Source: Doryteuthis pealeii (Eukaryota; Mollusca; Cephalopoda; Myopsida; Loliginidae). From it: a stretch of DNA of 64,000 nt. This document shows, in pieces, positions 35,117 to 48,503 of the stretch (position 1 is its first letter; each line of letters begins with the position of its first letter). The stretch is from the NCBI GenBank assembly GCA_023376005.1, contig CM042152.1, positions 71,752,893-71,816,892 on the forward strand. Reading direction: 5' to 3'. The notes beneath the pieces are model-generated. The model searched no databases, was not told the DNA's origin, and saw only the letters and a program-made list of their open reading frames with translations. The translations under genes and the position numbers were made by a program.

Positions 35117-36020
35117 GTGAGTAAGAGGCTTTTCTCATAAAATGATAATGCTGAAACATTATTGGTTTTGAATTGTTTTTGTAAAAGCTTTTCGAAATAG
35201 CTTCCAAACTTTGTCAATTATCAGTTGAAAATTTTTTTGTTGCAAGAATTGATGTATTTTACTTTGGTCTGCTAACCGAATCTGAGTATTGATGACAAAA
35301 GAGAAAATCCAAGAAAATTCTAGTCAACTCAATTGCAACTAACTGATGAGAGTGGTGCTAAAACATGAAAATCTCTGTTTGTTAAAGAGCATGTATGGAT
35401 AAATTATCTTATTTTTTTCCCTATACATATTATCAGCACTATGTTTAGTATTTGTGCAAAAGTCAGAGAAACTAAGTCTCCTGCCTGTTACCATTCTTGA
35501 TTCAAGACTGTTATCTAGTACAATAGGATATTGAATGTGCATGATATTTAGAACATTTGCTAATAATTTTAGAGTTTTAACAATGTCTCACTGAATAGTG
35601 AAACTTTCCAATGCAGAACATTCACTCTGCTTATCAATGGCATAATGTTTTGTTAGTTTTCCATTGCAAATACTCAGTAGAACTGGAACAGATATTTCTA
35701 TTGTTTTATAATTTCATTTTTCTATCTTGTTCTTACTGATGTTTTTCATTAAATCCTGATAATAATATCATTTGTTTCATATTCTTAATACTTACACATA
35801 TATGCAGAAACAACTTTCCACAATGAAAGAGAAGTGACTATGAAAAGATTTAATGGAAATCACTTCAATTCATGCAATTATATGAAGGTTTTGTTTGGAT
35901 CTTGTATAATTCGCGTTGTGTTTTTAGGATTATTTTAGCTAATGTTCTGATTGAATGATTATTTCTAATATTCCAATTCCATTTGTTAATTGTGAGTGAT
36001 TTTCTTTGATTTTATTACAG

Positions 36021-36152
36021 GGTCTCAATCCAAATAATCCTGTACCACTGCCACCAACTGGTGAATTGAAGGAGATTGTAATTACTATTAAGAAAATCAA
36101 TCCAAGAAAACCAGTAAAGTAGAACTGAGTGTTGAGCTTTGTATTAAACGAA
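36021..36152 (+). pseudogene. Exon C, array unit 2, one A missing
   Basis: It is 132 nt. The only break is a missing A in the GTAAAAGTAG run, producing an in-frame TAG just before the ELSVELC segment. Acceptor and donor are intact. Of the array copies this and unit 3 are closest to a readable exon. Confidence 0.72.
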
Positions 36153-36638
36153 GTAAGTATATTTCTTGCAGGAACTGAACTTTGAGTGTTAATAGGAATT
36201 TTAAAACATAAACAAAACAATGAATTCATTATAAATGTATTTGACAATATCTAGTACAGTTCTAAGAGCAGTACATACAACAGTTCTAAAAAACTACTTA
36301 CTAGTGTTCATATGAGTATATATATTTCTTCTTTTCCTTGATTATTTGAGCCTATCTATGATATAAACTAAGTTTTTGTTTGTAAATATCTAATTTGTAT
36401 GAAAATCTGATTCACTTGATCATTGAAAGTTGCAGTGATTGTTATGAAATTGGTTTTGGTTATGCAAATATTCAGTTTTTCTTGTTATCAATTAAAATGT
36501 AATGTGATATTGATGGTTTCTCATCATACAGTTCAATGATATCTGGAAATGTAAATATGCACATACACACATATATATGTGTATGTTTGCATTTATATAT
36601 ATATATATATTTATAACAAATGTATATTATTTTGTTAG

Positions 36639-36746
36639 GTACAACTCTTCCAACAATTACCATTCCTACAACAGTTCCAACCACTATACCAACAACAATT
36701 CCAACCACCATTCCTACAACTGTTCCAACAACTGTTCCAACAACAG
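36639..36746 (+). CDS. Exon A, array unit 2: [IV]PTT linker
   Basis: It is 108 nt and frame intact. It differs from unit 1 by one codon (ATT instead of GTT, Ile for Val, in TLPT[IV]TIP). Confidence 0.75.
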
Positions 36747-38321
36747 GTCAATATCAATTATTATAATGCCTTTTTTTAAAAATATACTTTGAACCTTGTT
36801 AAGACCATTACCTAGTGACATGTATTTGCAAGATATAATAGAAAATGTTTGTGACTGAAAAATGTTTTCTTTTTAGCCTTGATATATATAGCGTTCAGTT
36901 TTCATGTTTCTTCATTTCATATTTCATATGACTTGTCTTGTATAATATTAACTCATTGTTGGCATTATTTGATTTTTTCTAAAACTCCTGATAACTAAAC
37001 TTTATATGTTTGATATGACAAGTGTATTGATAGCTTAGTTATTATATTGAAATACTGTGTTTCTATCAATTCATGAAAATGAATACAAGCTGTTGACAAT
37101 ATAGAAATTTTACTTGTGCTTTTCTCAGGTTGATATTCTTAAAATTGTGTGTTGCTATTTTAACGGCTGCTATTAAAATAGGAGTAAGGGTGTTGTCCAA
37201 GAATAATTCAATGTTATATATTGTAGATAATTGATTAGAATGAAGTGATCGAATTGTATACTTTGATGTATAGATGTGTGTGCAGTTGTTTATGTGTACG
37301 TGTATGTCCATAGGAATTATCAATGTTAGTGCATATATAATCATGTGTTTGCTGTATATAAGATATCATTACTAGTGAACAATCTTCATGACAATTGGTT
37401 GTGTCTGATACATCTACTCTACCACAAAGTAGTTTTGACTATCCCATAATTGTAGATCTTTTCTGAGAGTAACCGCACTTCCTTGTGCAATGTTGATGCT
37501 TGTAGGAGATAAAATAGTAATGGAGAATGTAATATTAATAAAGAAACCCATATTTCATCCCTTGCTATATAACCTTAATTACGTGTCCTTAATGACGGCC
37601 TCTGAAAAGAAAGAAGTTGAAGTCCAAGCCTAGTGGCAGACTGTTTAATCTATAACTATTAGTTGTAAAATTAGTTTATCGAAACCTCTCAAGTTTTATG
37701 AAATCTTGTTTATTTTCATTACAATACACATGATCATTTACTTGTGTCCATGATATGAAAGTAGACTATACGAGCAAAAGAAATAGGTTTGATTTTTACA
37801 TGCTTGTAACAGAGATGGAAGTGTTTTATGAATGGATTAGGTATCTAAAAATGTTTCCTTTTCCAATGATTGTTTTTACATTGCAAAGGAAAAGGTATAT
37901 TGATGTGATTTTGTGTTTGTATAGTTTCTGAATATTTTGTATTACTCTTCAGCTTCATGATGTAAATAAGCTGGTGCTTGTACATATGATAATCACTTTT
38001 CATTAATGAAAAGTACATTTAGCTTTAAAGTTGTTAACATAATATGGACATCATTTCAGTGATCCTTAAGAAAGAGAAACTACTAGCTATTTGTAAGACA
38101 TGTTGAAACACTTATATGTTATATCGAAAGGATTTGGGAAAATGTATTTTCATCTGGCAGATTCCGATTTGGGATGTGGGAATGATTGCTTCATTGCTAT
38201 TAAAATATATTTCTGAATTGGTCATAGATTCTAAAATGTGTTATGAAGGCTTGGAATTTTGTTTTATGAAATCTTTTGTAATTATTACTAATATTAGTAA
38301 TTTTCTTTTTTCTCCCTTCAG

Positions 38322-38590
38322 TGATATGTATTCATGAAGAAGAAATTACAAAGGAGAACATTCGCAATGAAAAAGTGGTTATTGTTCCATCATCAAATCC
38401 AGCGGACATTGAAAACATAGTTGTTGGTGGTAATCCTTTCGTATTTGCAGAAGACGATGATACTTTAACTGTAAAAGTGACTTTCAATGATCCAAAAGTT
38501 CCAGTTCGAATGAACCTGTTGAATACAAACAACGTAGATGTTTATAATATGACTGTTACTTATACGGGTGGAAACATTATTTATTACACG
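38322..38590 (+). CDS. Exon B, array unit 3 (intact)
   Basis: It is 269 nt, with the same protein as unit 2. One synonymous change (GGC to GGT in VVGG) distinguishes it and is shared with the exon at 63110, a useful marker for tracing copies. Confidence 0.8.
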
Positions 38591-39493
38591 GTGAGTAAGA
38601 GGCTTTTCTCATAAAATGATAATGCTGAAACATTATTGGTTTTGAATTGTTTTTGTAAAAGCTTTTCGAAATATCTTCCATACCTCGTCAATTATCAGTT
38701 GAAATTTTTTTTTTGCAAGAATTGATGTATTTTACTTTGGTCTGCTAACCGAATCTGAGTATTGATGACAAAAGAGAAAATCCAAGAAAATTCTAGTCAA
38801 CTCAATTGCAACTAACTGATGAGAGTGGTGCTAAAACATGAAAATCTCTGTTTGTTAAAGAGCATGTATGGATAAATTATCTTATTTTTTTCCCTATACA
38901 TATTATCAGCACTATGTTTAGTATTTGTGCAAAAGTCAGAGAAACTAAGTCTCCTGCCTGTTACCATTCTTGATTCAAGACTGTTATCTAGTACAATAGG
39001 ATATTGAATGTGCATGATATTTAGAACATTTGCTAATAATTTTAGAGTTTTAACAATGTCTCACTGAATAGTGAAACTTTCCAATGCAGAACATTCACTC
39101 TGCTTATCAATGGCATAATGTTTTGTTAGTTTTCCATTGCAAATACTCAGTAGAACTGGAACAGATATTTCTATTGTTTTATAATTTCATTTTTCTATCT
39201 TGTTCTTACTGATGTTTTTCATTAAATCCTGATAATAATATCATTTGTTTCATATTCTTAATACTTACACATATATGCAGAAACAACTTTCCACAATGAA
39301 AGAGAAGTGACTATGAAAAGATTTAATGGAAATCACTTCAATTCATGCAATTATATGAAGGTTTTGTTTGGATCTTGTATAATTCGCGTTGTGTTTTTAG
39401 GATTATTTTAGCTAATGTTCTGATTGAATGATTATTTCTAATATTCCAATTCCATTTGTTAATTGTGAGTGATTTTCTTTGATTTTATTACAG

Positions 39494-39625
39494 GGTCTCA
39501 ATCCAAATAATCCTGTACCACTGCCACCAACTGGTGAATTGAAGGAGATTGTAATTACTATTAAGAAAATCAATCCAAGAAACCAGTAAAAGTAGAACTG
39601 AGTGTTGAGCTTTGTATTAAACGAA
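39494..39625 (+). pseudogene. Exon C, array unit 3, one A missing at a different run
   Basis: It is 132 nt. Here the AGAAAACC run is one A short, while the GTAAAAGTAG run is complete, the opposite of unit 2. Complementary breaks in otherwise equal copies point to consensus error. Confidence 0.72.
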
Positions 39626-40112
39626 GTAAGTATATTTCTTGCAGGAACTGAACTTTGAGTGTTAATAGGAATTTTAAAACATAAACAAAACCAATGAATT
39701 CATTATAAATGTATTTGACAATATCTAGTACAGTTCTAACAGCAGTACATACAACAGTTCTAAAAAACTACTTACTAGTGTTCATATGAGTATATATATT
39801 TCTTCTTTTCCTTGATTATTTGAGCCTATCTATGATATAAACTAAGTTTTTGTTTGTAAATATCTAATTTGTATGAAAATTTGATTCACTTGATCATTGA
39901 AAGTTGCAGTGATTGTTATGAAATTGGTTTTGGTTATGCAAATATTCAGTTTTTCTTGTTATCAATTAAAATGTAATGTGATATTGATGGTTTCTCATCA
40001 TACAGTTCAATGATATCTGGAAATGTAAATATGCACATACACACATATATATGTGTATGTTTGCATTTATATATATATATATATTTATAACAAATGTATA
40101 TTATTTTGTTAG

Positions 40113-40220
40113 GTACAACTCTTCCAACAGTTACCATTCCTACAACAGTTCCAACCACTATACCAACAACAATTCCAACCACCATTCCTACAACTATTCC
40201 AACAACTGTTCCAACAACAG
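40113..40220 (+). CDS. Exon A, array unit 3: [IV]PTT linker
   Basis: It is 108 nt and frame intact. One VPTT repeat has become IPTT by a GTT to ATT change. Confidence 0.75.
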
Positions 40221-41796
40221 GTCAATATCAATTATTATAATGCCTTTTTTTAAAATATACTTTGAACCTTGTTAAGACCATTACCTAGTGACATGTATTT
40301 GCAAGATATAATAGAAAATGTTTGTGACTGAAAAATGTTTTCTTTTTAGCCTTGATATATATAGCGTTCAGTTTTCATGTTTCTTCATTTCATATTTCAT
40401 ATGACTTGTCTTGTATTAATATTAACTCATTGTTGGCATTATTTGATTTTTTCTAAAACTCCTGATAACTAAACTTTATATGTTTGATATGACAAGTGTA
40501 TTGATAGCTTAGTTATTATATTGAAATACTGTGTTTCTATCAATTCATGAAAATGAATACAAGCTGTTGACAATATAGAAATTTTACTTGTGCTTTTCTC
40601 AGGTTGATATTCTTAAAATTGTGTGTTGCTATTTTAACGGCTGCTATTAAAATAGGAGTAAGGGTGTTGTCCAAGAATAATTCAATGTTATATATTGTAG
40701 ATAATTGATTAGAATAAAGTGATCGAATTGTATACTTTGATGTATAGATGTGTGTGCAGTTGTTTATGTGTACGTGTATGTCCATAGGAATTATCAATGT
40801 TAGTGCATATATAATCATGTGTTTGCTGTATATAAGGTATCATTACTAGTGAACAATCTTCATGACAATTGGTTGTGTCTGATACATCTACTCTACCACA
40901 AAGTAGTTTTGACTATCCCATAATTGTAGATCTTTTCTGAGAGTAACCGCACTTCCTTGTGCAATGTTGATGCTTGTAGGAGATAAAATAGTAATGGAGA
41001 ATGTAATATTAATAAAGAAACCCATATTTCATCCCTTGCTATATAACCTTAATTACGTGTCCTTAATGACGGCCTCTGAAAAGAAAGAAGTTGAAGTCCA
41101 AGCCTAGTGGCAGACTGTTTAATCTATAACTATTAGTTGTAAAATTAGTTTATCGAAACCTCTCAAGTTTTATGAAATCTTGTTTATTTTCATTACAATA
41201 CACATGATCATTTACTTGTGTCCATGATATGAAAGTAGACTATACGAGCAAAAGAAATAGGTTTGATTTTTACATGCTTGTAACAGAGATGGAAGTGTTT
41301 TATGAATGGATTAGGTATCTAAAAATGTTTCCTTTTCCAATGATTGTTTTTACATTGCAAAGGACAAAGATATATTGATGTGATTTTGTGTTTGTATAGT
41401 TTCTGAATATTTTGTATTACTCTTCAGCTTCATGATGTAAATAAGCTGGTGCTTGTACATATGATAATCACTTTTCATTAATGAAAAGTACATTTAGCTT
41501 TAAAGTTGTTAACATAATATGGACATCATTTCAGTGATCCTTAAGAAAGAGAAACTACTAGCTATTTGTAAGACATGTTGAAACACTTATATGTTATATC
41601 GAAAGGATTTGGGAAAATGTATTTTCATCTGGCAGATTCCGATTTGGGATGTGGGAATGATTGCTTCATTGCTATTAAAATATATTTCTGAATTGGTCAT
41701 AGATTCTAAAATGTGTTATGAAGGCTTGGAATTTTGTTTTATGAAATCTTTTGTAATTATTACTAATATTAGTAATTTTCTTTTTTCTCCCTTCAG

Positions 41797-42065
41797 TGAT
41801 ATGTATTCATGAAGAAGAAATTACAAAGGAGAACATTCGCAATGAAAAAGTGGTTATTGTTCCATCATCAAATCCAGCGGACATTGAAAACATAGTTGTT
41901 GGCGGTAATCCTTTCGTATTTGCAGAAGACGATGATACTTTAACTGTAAAAGTGACTTTCAATGATCCAAAAGTTCCAGTTCGAATGAACCTGTTGAATA
42001 CAAACAACGTAGATGTTTATAATATGACTGTTACTTATACGGGTGGAAACATTATTTATTACACG
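41797..42065 (+). CDS. Exon B, array unit 4, altered donor
   Basis: The 269-nt frame is intact. The donor reads GTGGAGT instead of GTGAGT because of an inserted G, which would weaken splicing if real. Confidence 0.75.
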
Positions 42066-42967
42066 GTGGAGTAAGAGGCTTTTCTCATAAAATGTATATG
42101 CTGAAACATTATTGGTTTTGAATTGTTTTTGTAAAAGCTTTTCGAAATAGCTTCCAACCTGTCAATTATCAGTTGAAATTTTTTTTTGTTGCAAAATTGA
42201 TGTATTTTACTTTGGTCTGCTAACCGAATCTGAGTATTGATGACAAAAGAGAAAATCCAAGAAAATTCTAGTCAACTCAATTGCAACTAACTGATGAGAG
42301 TGGTGCTAAAACATGAAAATCTCTGTTTGTTAAAGAGCATGTATGGATAAATTATCTTATTTTTTCCCTATACATATTATCAGCACTATGTTTAGTATTT
42401 GTGCAAAAGTCAGAGAAACTAAGTCTCCTGCCTGTTACCATTTCTTGATTCAAGACTGTTATCTAGTACAATTAGGATATTGAATGTGCATGATATTTAG
42501 AACATTTGCTAATAATTTTAGAGTTTTAACAATGTCTCACTGAATAGTGAAACTTTCCAATGCAGAACATTCACTCTGCTTATCAATGGCATAATGTTTT
42601 GTTAGTTTTCCATTGCAAATACTCAGTAGAACTGGAACAGATATTTCTATTGTTTTATAATTTCATTTTTCTATCTTGTTCTTACTGATGTTTTTCATTA
42701 AATCCTGATAATAATATCATTTGTTTCTTATTCTTAATACTTACACATATATGCAGAAACAACTTTCCACAATGAAAGAGAAGTGACTATGAAAAGATTT
42801 AATGAAATCACTTCAATTCATGCAATTATATGAAGGTTTTGTTTGGTCTTGTATAATTCGCGTTGTGTTTTTAGGATTATTTTAGCTAATGTTCTGATTG
42901 AATGATTATTTCTAATATTCCAATTCCATTTGTTAATTGTGAGTGATTTTCTTTGATTTTATTACAG

Positions 42968-43098
42968 GGTCTCAATCCAAATAATCCTGTACCACTGCCA
43001 CCAACTGGTGAATTGAAGGAGATTGTAATTACTATTAAGAAATCAATCCAAGTAAACCAGTAAAGTAGAACTGAGTGTTGAGCTTTGTATTAAACGAA
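42968..43098 (+). pseudogene. Exon C, array unit 4, two A-run deletions
   Basis: It is 131 nt. As are missing in 'aagaaaatc' and in the GTAAAAGTAG run. It reads 'aagtaaacc' instead of 'aagaaaacc', a substitution also seen at 56285-56421. Confidence 0.68.
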
Positions 43099-43588
43099 GT
43101 AAGTATATTTCTTGCAGGAACTGAACTTTGAGTGTTAATAGGAATTTTAAAACATAAACAAAAACAATGAATTCATTATAAATGTATTTGACAATATCTA
43201 GTACAGTTCTAAGAGCAGTACATACAACAGTTCTAAAAAAACTACTTACTAGTGTTCATATGAGTATATATATTTCTTCTTTTCCTTGATTATTTGGCCT
43301 ATCTATGATATAAACTAAGTTTTTGTTTGTAAATATCTAATTTGTATGAAAATCTGTTTGATTCACTTGATCATTGAAAGTTGCAGTGATTGTTATGAAA
43401 TTGGTTTGGTTATGCAAATATTCAGTTTTTCTTGTTATCAATTAAAATGTAATGTGATATTGATGGTTTCTCATCATACAGTTCAATGATATCTGGAAAT
43501 GTAATATGCCACATACACACATATATATGTGTATGTTTGCATTTATATATATATATATATTTATAAACAATGTATATTATTTTGTTAG

Positions 43589-43688
43589 TACAACTCTTCA
43601 ACAATTACCATTCCTACAACAGTTCCAACCACTATACCAACAACAATTCCAACCACCATTCTAACAACTTTCAACAACTGTTCCAAAG
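43589..43688 (+). pseudogene. Exon A, array unit 4, shortened and frameshifted
   Basis: It is 100 nt instead of 108. A G is lost at the acceptor side, single bases are lost in 'cttcaacaa' and 'ctttcaac', and part of the last repeat is gone. It is still recognisable as the [IV]PTT linker, but no frame crosses it. Confidence 0.65.
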
Positions 43689-45252
43689 GTCAATATCAAT
43701 TATTATAATGCCTTTTTTTAAAATATACTTTGAACCTTGTTAAGACCATTACCTAGTGACATGTATTTGCAAAATATAATAGAAAATGTTTGTGACTGAA
43801 AAATGTTTTCTTTTTAGCCTTGATATATATAGCGTTCAGTTTTCATGTTTCTTCATTTCATATTTCATATGACTTGTCTTGTATAATATTAACTCATTGT
43901 TGGCATTATTTGATTTTTTCTAAAACTCCTGATAACTAAACTTTATATGTTTGATATGACAAGTGTATTGATAGCTTAGTTATTATATTGAAATAGTGTG
44001 TTTCTATCAATTCATGAAAATGAATACAAGCTGTTGACAATATAGAAATTTTACTTGTGCTTTTCTCAGGTTGATATTCTTAAAATTGTGTGTTGCTATT
44101 TTAACGGCTGCTATTAAAATAGGAGTAAGGGTGTTGTCCAGAAATAATTCAATGTTATATATTTGTAGATAATTGATTAGAATGAAGTGATCGAATTGTA
44201 TACTTTGATGTATAGAGTGTGTGTGCAGTTGTTTATGTGTACGTGTATGTCCATAGGAATTATCAATGTTAGTGCATATATAATCATGTGTTTGCTGTAT
44301 ATAAGATATCATTACTAGTGAACAATCTTCATGACAATTGGTTGTGTCTGATACATCTACTCTACCACAAAGTAGTTTGATATCCATATTGTAGATCTTT
44401 TCTGAGAGTAACCGCACTTCCTTGTGCAATGTTGATGCTTGTAGGAAATAAAATAGTAATGGAGAATGTAATATTAATAAAGAAACCCATATTTCCATCC
44501 CTTGCTATATAACCTTAATTACGTGTCCTTAATGACGGCCTCTGAAAAGAAAGAAGTGAAGTCCAAGCTAGTGGCAGACTGTTTAATCTATAACTATTAG
44601 TTGTAAAATTAGTTTATCGAAACCTCTCAAGTTTTATGAAATCTTGTTTATTTTCATTACAATACACATATCATTTACTTTGTCCATGATATGAAAGTAG
44701 ACTATACGACAAAAGAAATAGGTTTGATTTTTACATGCTTGTAACAGAGATGGAAGTGTTTTATGAATGGATTAGGTATCTAAAATGTTTCCTTTCCAAT
44801 GATTGTTTTTACATTGCAAAGGAAAAAGTATATTGATGTGATTTTGTGTTTGTATAGTTTCTGAATATTTTGTATTACTCTTCAGCTTCATGATGTAAAT
44901 AAGCTGGTGCTTGTACATATGATAATCACTTTTCATTAATGAAAAGTCATTTAGCTTTAAAGTTGTTAACATAATATGGCATCATTTCAGTGATCCTTAA
45001 GAAAGAGAAACTACTAGCTATTTGTAAGACATGTTGAAACACTTATATGTTATATACGAAAGGATTTGGGAAAATGTATTTTCATCTGGCAGATTCATGA
45101 TTGGGATGTGGGAATGATTGCTTCATTGCTATTAAAATATATTTCTGAATTGGTCATAGATTCTAAATGTGTTATGAAGGCTTGGAATTTTGTTTTATGA
45201 AATCTTTTGTAATTATTACTAATATTAGTAATTTTTCTTTTTCTCCCTTCAG

Positions 45253-45520
45253 TGATATGTATTCATGAAGAAGAAATTACAAAGAGAACATTCGCAATGA
45301 AAAAGTGGTTATTGTTCCATCATCAAATCCAGCGGACATTGAAAACATAGTTGTTGGCGGTAATCCTTTCGTATTTGCAGAAGACGATGATACTTTAACT
45401 GTAAAAGTGACTTTCAATGATCCAAAAGTTCCAGTTCGAATGAACCTGTTGAATACAAACAACGTAGATGTTTATAATATGACTGTTACTTATACGGGTG
45501 GAAACATATTTTATTACACG
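45253..45520 (+). pseudogene. Exon B, array unit 5, one G missing
   Basis: It is 268 nt. 'aaagagaac' replaces 'aaaggagaac' near the start, shifting the frame; 'catatttta' against 'cattattta' near the end is length-neutral. From VIVPSSNPADIENIV onward the sequence matches the intact copies. Confidence 0.68.
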
Positions 45521-46418
45521 GTGAGTAAGAGGCTTTTCTCATAAAATGATAATGCTGAAACATTATTGGTTTGAATTGTTTTTGTAAAGCTTTTCGAAAT
45601 AGCTTCCATACCTGTCAATTATCAGTTGAAATTTTTTTTTGTTGCAAAGAATTGATGTATTTTACTTTGGTCTGCTAACCGAATCTGAGTATTGATGACA
45701 AAAGAGAAAATCCAAGAAAATTCTAGTAAACTCAATTGCAACTAACTGATGAGAGTGGTGCTAAAACATGAAAATCTCTGTTTGTTAAAGAGCATGTATG
45801 GATAAATTATCTTATTTTTTCCCTATAACATATTATCAGCACTATGTTTAGTATTTGTGCAAAAGTCAGAGAAACTAAGTCTCCTGCCTGTTACCATTCT
45901 TGATTCAAGACTGTTATCTAGTACAATAGGATATTGAATGTGCATGATATTTAGAACATTTGCTAATAATTTTAGAGTTTTAACAATGTCTCACTGAATA
46001 GTGAAACTTTCCAATGCAGAACATTCACTCTGCTTATCAATGGCATAATGTTTTGTTAGTTTTCCATTGCAAATACTCAGTAGAACTGGAACAGATATTT
46101 CTATTGTTTTATAATTTCATTTTTCTATCTTGTTCTTACTGATGTTTTTCATTAAATCCTGATAATAATATCATTTGTTTTTATTCTTAATACTTACACA
46201 TATATGCAGAAACAACTTTCCACAATGAAAGAGAAGTGACTATGAAAAGATTTAATGAAATCACTTCAATTCATGCAATTATATGAAGGTTTTGTTTGGT
46301 CTTGTATAATTCGCGTTGTGTTTTTAGGATTATTTTAGCTATGTTCTGATTGAATGATTATTTCTAATATTCCAATTCCATTTGTTAATTGTGAGTGATT
46401 TTCTTTGATTTTATTCAG

Positions 46419-46549
46419 GGTCTCAATCCAAATAATCCTGTACCACTGCCACCAACTGGTGAATTGAAGGAGATTGTAATTACTATTAAGAAAATCAATC
46501 CAAGAACCAGTAAAGTAGAACTGAGTGTTGAGCTTTGTATTAAACAGAA
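46419..46549 (+). pseudogene. Exon C, array unit 5, several indels
   Basis: It is 131 nt. Two As are missing in the AGAAAACC run, one in GTAAAAGTAG, and one A is gained near 'aaacagaag'. The acceptor is shortened to ATTCAG but keeps AG. Confidence 0.65.
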
Positions 46550-47033
46550 GTAAGTATATTCTTGCAGGAACTGAACTTTGAGTGTTAATAGGAATTTTAA
46601 AACATAAACAAAACAATGAATTCATTATAAATGTATTTGACAATATCTAGTACAGTTCTAAGAGCAGTACATACAACAGTTCTAAAAAACTACTTACTAG
46701 TGTTCATATGAGTATATATATTTCTTCTTTTCCTTGATTATTTGCCTATCTATGATATAAACTAAGTTTTTGTTTGTAAATATCTTTTGTATGAAAATCT
46801 GTTTGATTCACTTGATCATTGAAAGTTGGCATGATTGTTATGAAATTGGTTTTGGTTATGCAAATATTCAGTTTTTCTTGTTATCAATTAAAATGTAATG
46901 TGATATTGATGGTTTCTCATCATACAGTTCAATGATATCTGGAAATGTAAATAGCACATACACACATATATATGTGTATGTTTGCATTTATATATATATA
47001 TATATTTATAACAAATGTATATTATTTTGTTAG

Positions 47034-47136
47034 GTACAACTCTTCCAACAATTACCATTCCTACAACAGTTCAACCACTATACCAACAACAATTCCAACA
47101 CCATTCCTACAACTGTTCCAACAACTGTTCCAACAG
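47034..47136 (+). pseudogene. Exon A, array unit 5, shortened and frameshifted
   Basis: It is 103 nt. One C is lost in 'gttcaacc', another in 'ccaacacc', and one ACA codon is missing before the GTCAAT donor. Confidence 0.65.
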
Positions 47137-47940
47137 GTCAATATCAATTATTATAATGCCTTTTTTTAATATATCTTTGAACCTTGTTAAGACCATTACC
47201 TAGTGACATGTATTTGCAAAATATAATAGAAAATGTTTGTGACTGAAAAATGTTTCTTTTTAGCCTTGATATATATAGCGTTCAGTTTTCATGTTTCTTC
47301 ATTTCATATTTCATATGACTTGTCTTGTAATAATATTAACTCATTGTTGGCATTATTTGATTTTTTCTAAAACTCCTGATAACTAAACTTTATATGTTTG
47401 ATATGACAAGTGTATTGATAGCTTAGTTATTATATTGAAATAGTGTGTTCTATCAATTCATGAAAATGAATACAAGCTGTTGACATATAGAAATTTTACT
47501 TGTGCTTTTCTCAGGTTGATATTCTTAAAATTGTGTGTTGCTATTTTAACGGCTGCTATTAAAATAGGAGTAAGGGTGTTGTCCAAGAATAATTCAATGT
47601 TATATATTTGTAGATAATTGATTAGAATGAAGTGATCGAATTGTATACTTTGATGTATAGATGTGTGTGCAGTTGTTATTGTGTACGTGTATGTCCATAG
47701 GATTATCAATGTTAGTGCATATATAATCATGTGTTTGCTGTAATATAAGATATCATTACTAGTGAACAATCTTCATGACAATTGGTTGTGTCTGATACAT
47801 CTACTCTACCACAAAGTAGTTTGACTATCCCATATTGTAGATCTTTCTGAGAGTAACCGCACTTCCTTGTGCAATGTTGATGCTTGTAGGAATAAAATAG
47901 TAATGGAGAATGTAATATTAATAAAGAAACCATATTTTCC

Positions 47941-48502
47941 ATCCTTGCTATATAACCTTAATTACGTGTCCTTAATGACGGCCTCTGAAAAGAAAGAAGT
48001 GAAGTCCAAGCCTAGTGGCAGACTGTTTAATCTATAACTATTAGTTGTAAAATTAGTTTATCGAAACCTCTCAAGTTTTATGAAATCTTGTTTATTTTCA
48101 TTACAATACACATGATCATTTACTTGTGTCCATGATATGAAAGTAGACTATACGAGCAAAAGAAATAGGTTTGATTTTTACATGCTTGTAACAGAGATGG
48201 AAGTGTTTTATGAATGGATTAGGTATCTAAAAATGTTTCCTTTTCCAATGATTGTTTTTACATTGCAAAGGAAAAGGTATATTGATGTGATTTTGTGTTT
48301 GTATAGTTTCTGAATATTTTGTATTACTCTTCAGCTTCATGATGTAAATAAGCTGGTGCTTGTACATATGATAATCACTTTTCATTAATGAAAAGTACAT
48401 TTAGCTTTAAAGTTGTTAACAATATATGGCAATATTTCAGTGATCCTTGAAGAGAGAAACTACTAGCTATTTGAAGACATGTTGAAACACTTATATGTTA
48501 TA
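47941..48502 (+). repeat. Cassette array unit 6, cut off
   Basis: It matches the first 560 bases of the other units and stops at the N, about 200 nt before exon B would begin. The last 80 bases are garbled. Confidence 0.9.
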
Positions 48503-48503
48503 N
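48503..48503. other. Single N at a sequence join
   Basis: The array stops here in mid-intron and unrelated AT-rich DNA starts at the next base. The true array may continue beyond it. Confidence 0.85.

Larger units (their letters stand above)
34082..37556 (+). repeat. Cassette array unit 2 (3475 bp)
   Basis: It is one of the two cleanest units. Introns and exons match unit 3 almost base for base, which implies recent duplication or gene conversion. Confidence 0.95.
37557..41030 (+). repeat. Cassette array unit 3 (3474 bp)
   Basis: It is near-identical to unit 2, with scattered substitutions. Confidence 0.95.
41031..44496 (+). repeat. Cassette array unit 4 (3466 bp)
   Basis: It has the same order as the other units, but with noticeably more single-base gains and losses from about 42060 onward. 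Confidence 0.94.
44497..47940 (+). repeat. Cassette array unit 5 (3444 bp)
   Basis: This is the noisiest complete unit, with deletions throughout. Confidence 0.93.

Noticed and set aside
30641..48502. CRISPR-like or satellite array
   Set aside because: The 3.47-kb period holds exons with splice sites in a constant order, so it is a gene-internal duplication.
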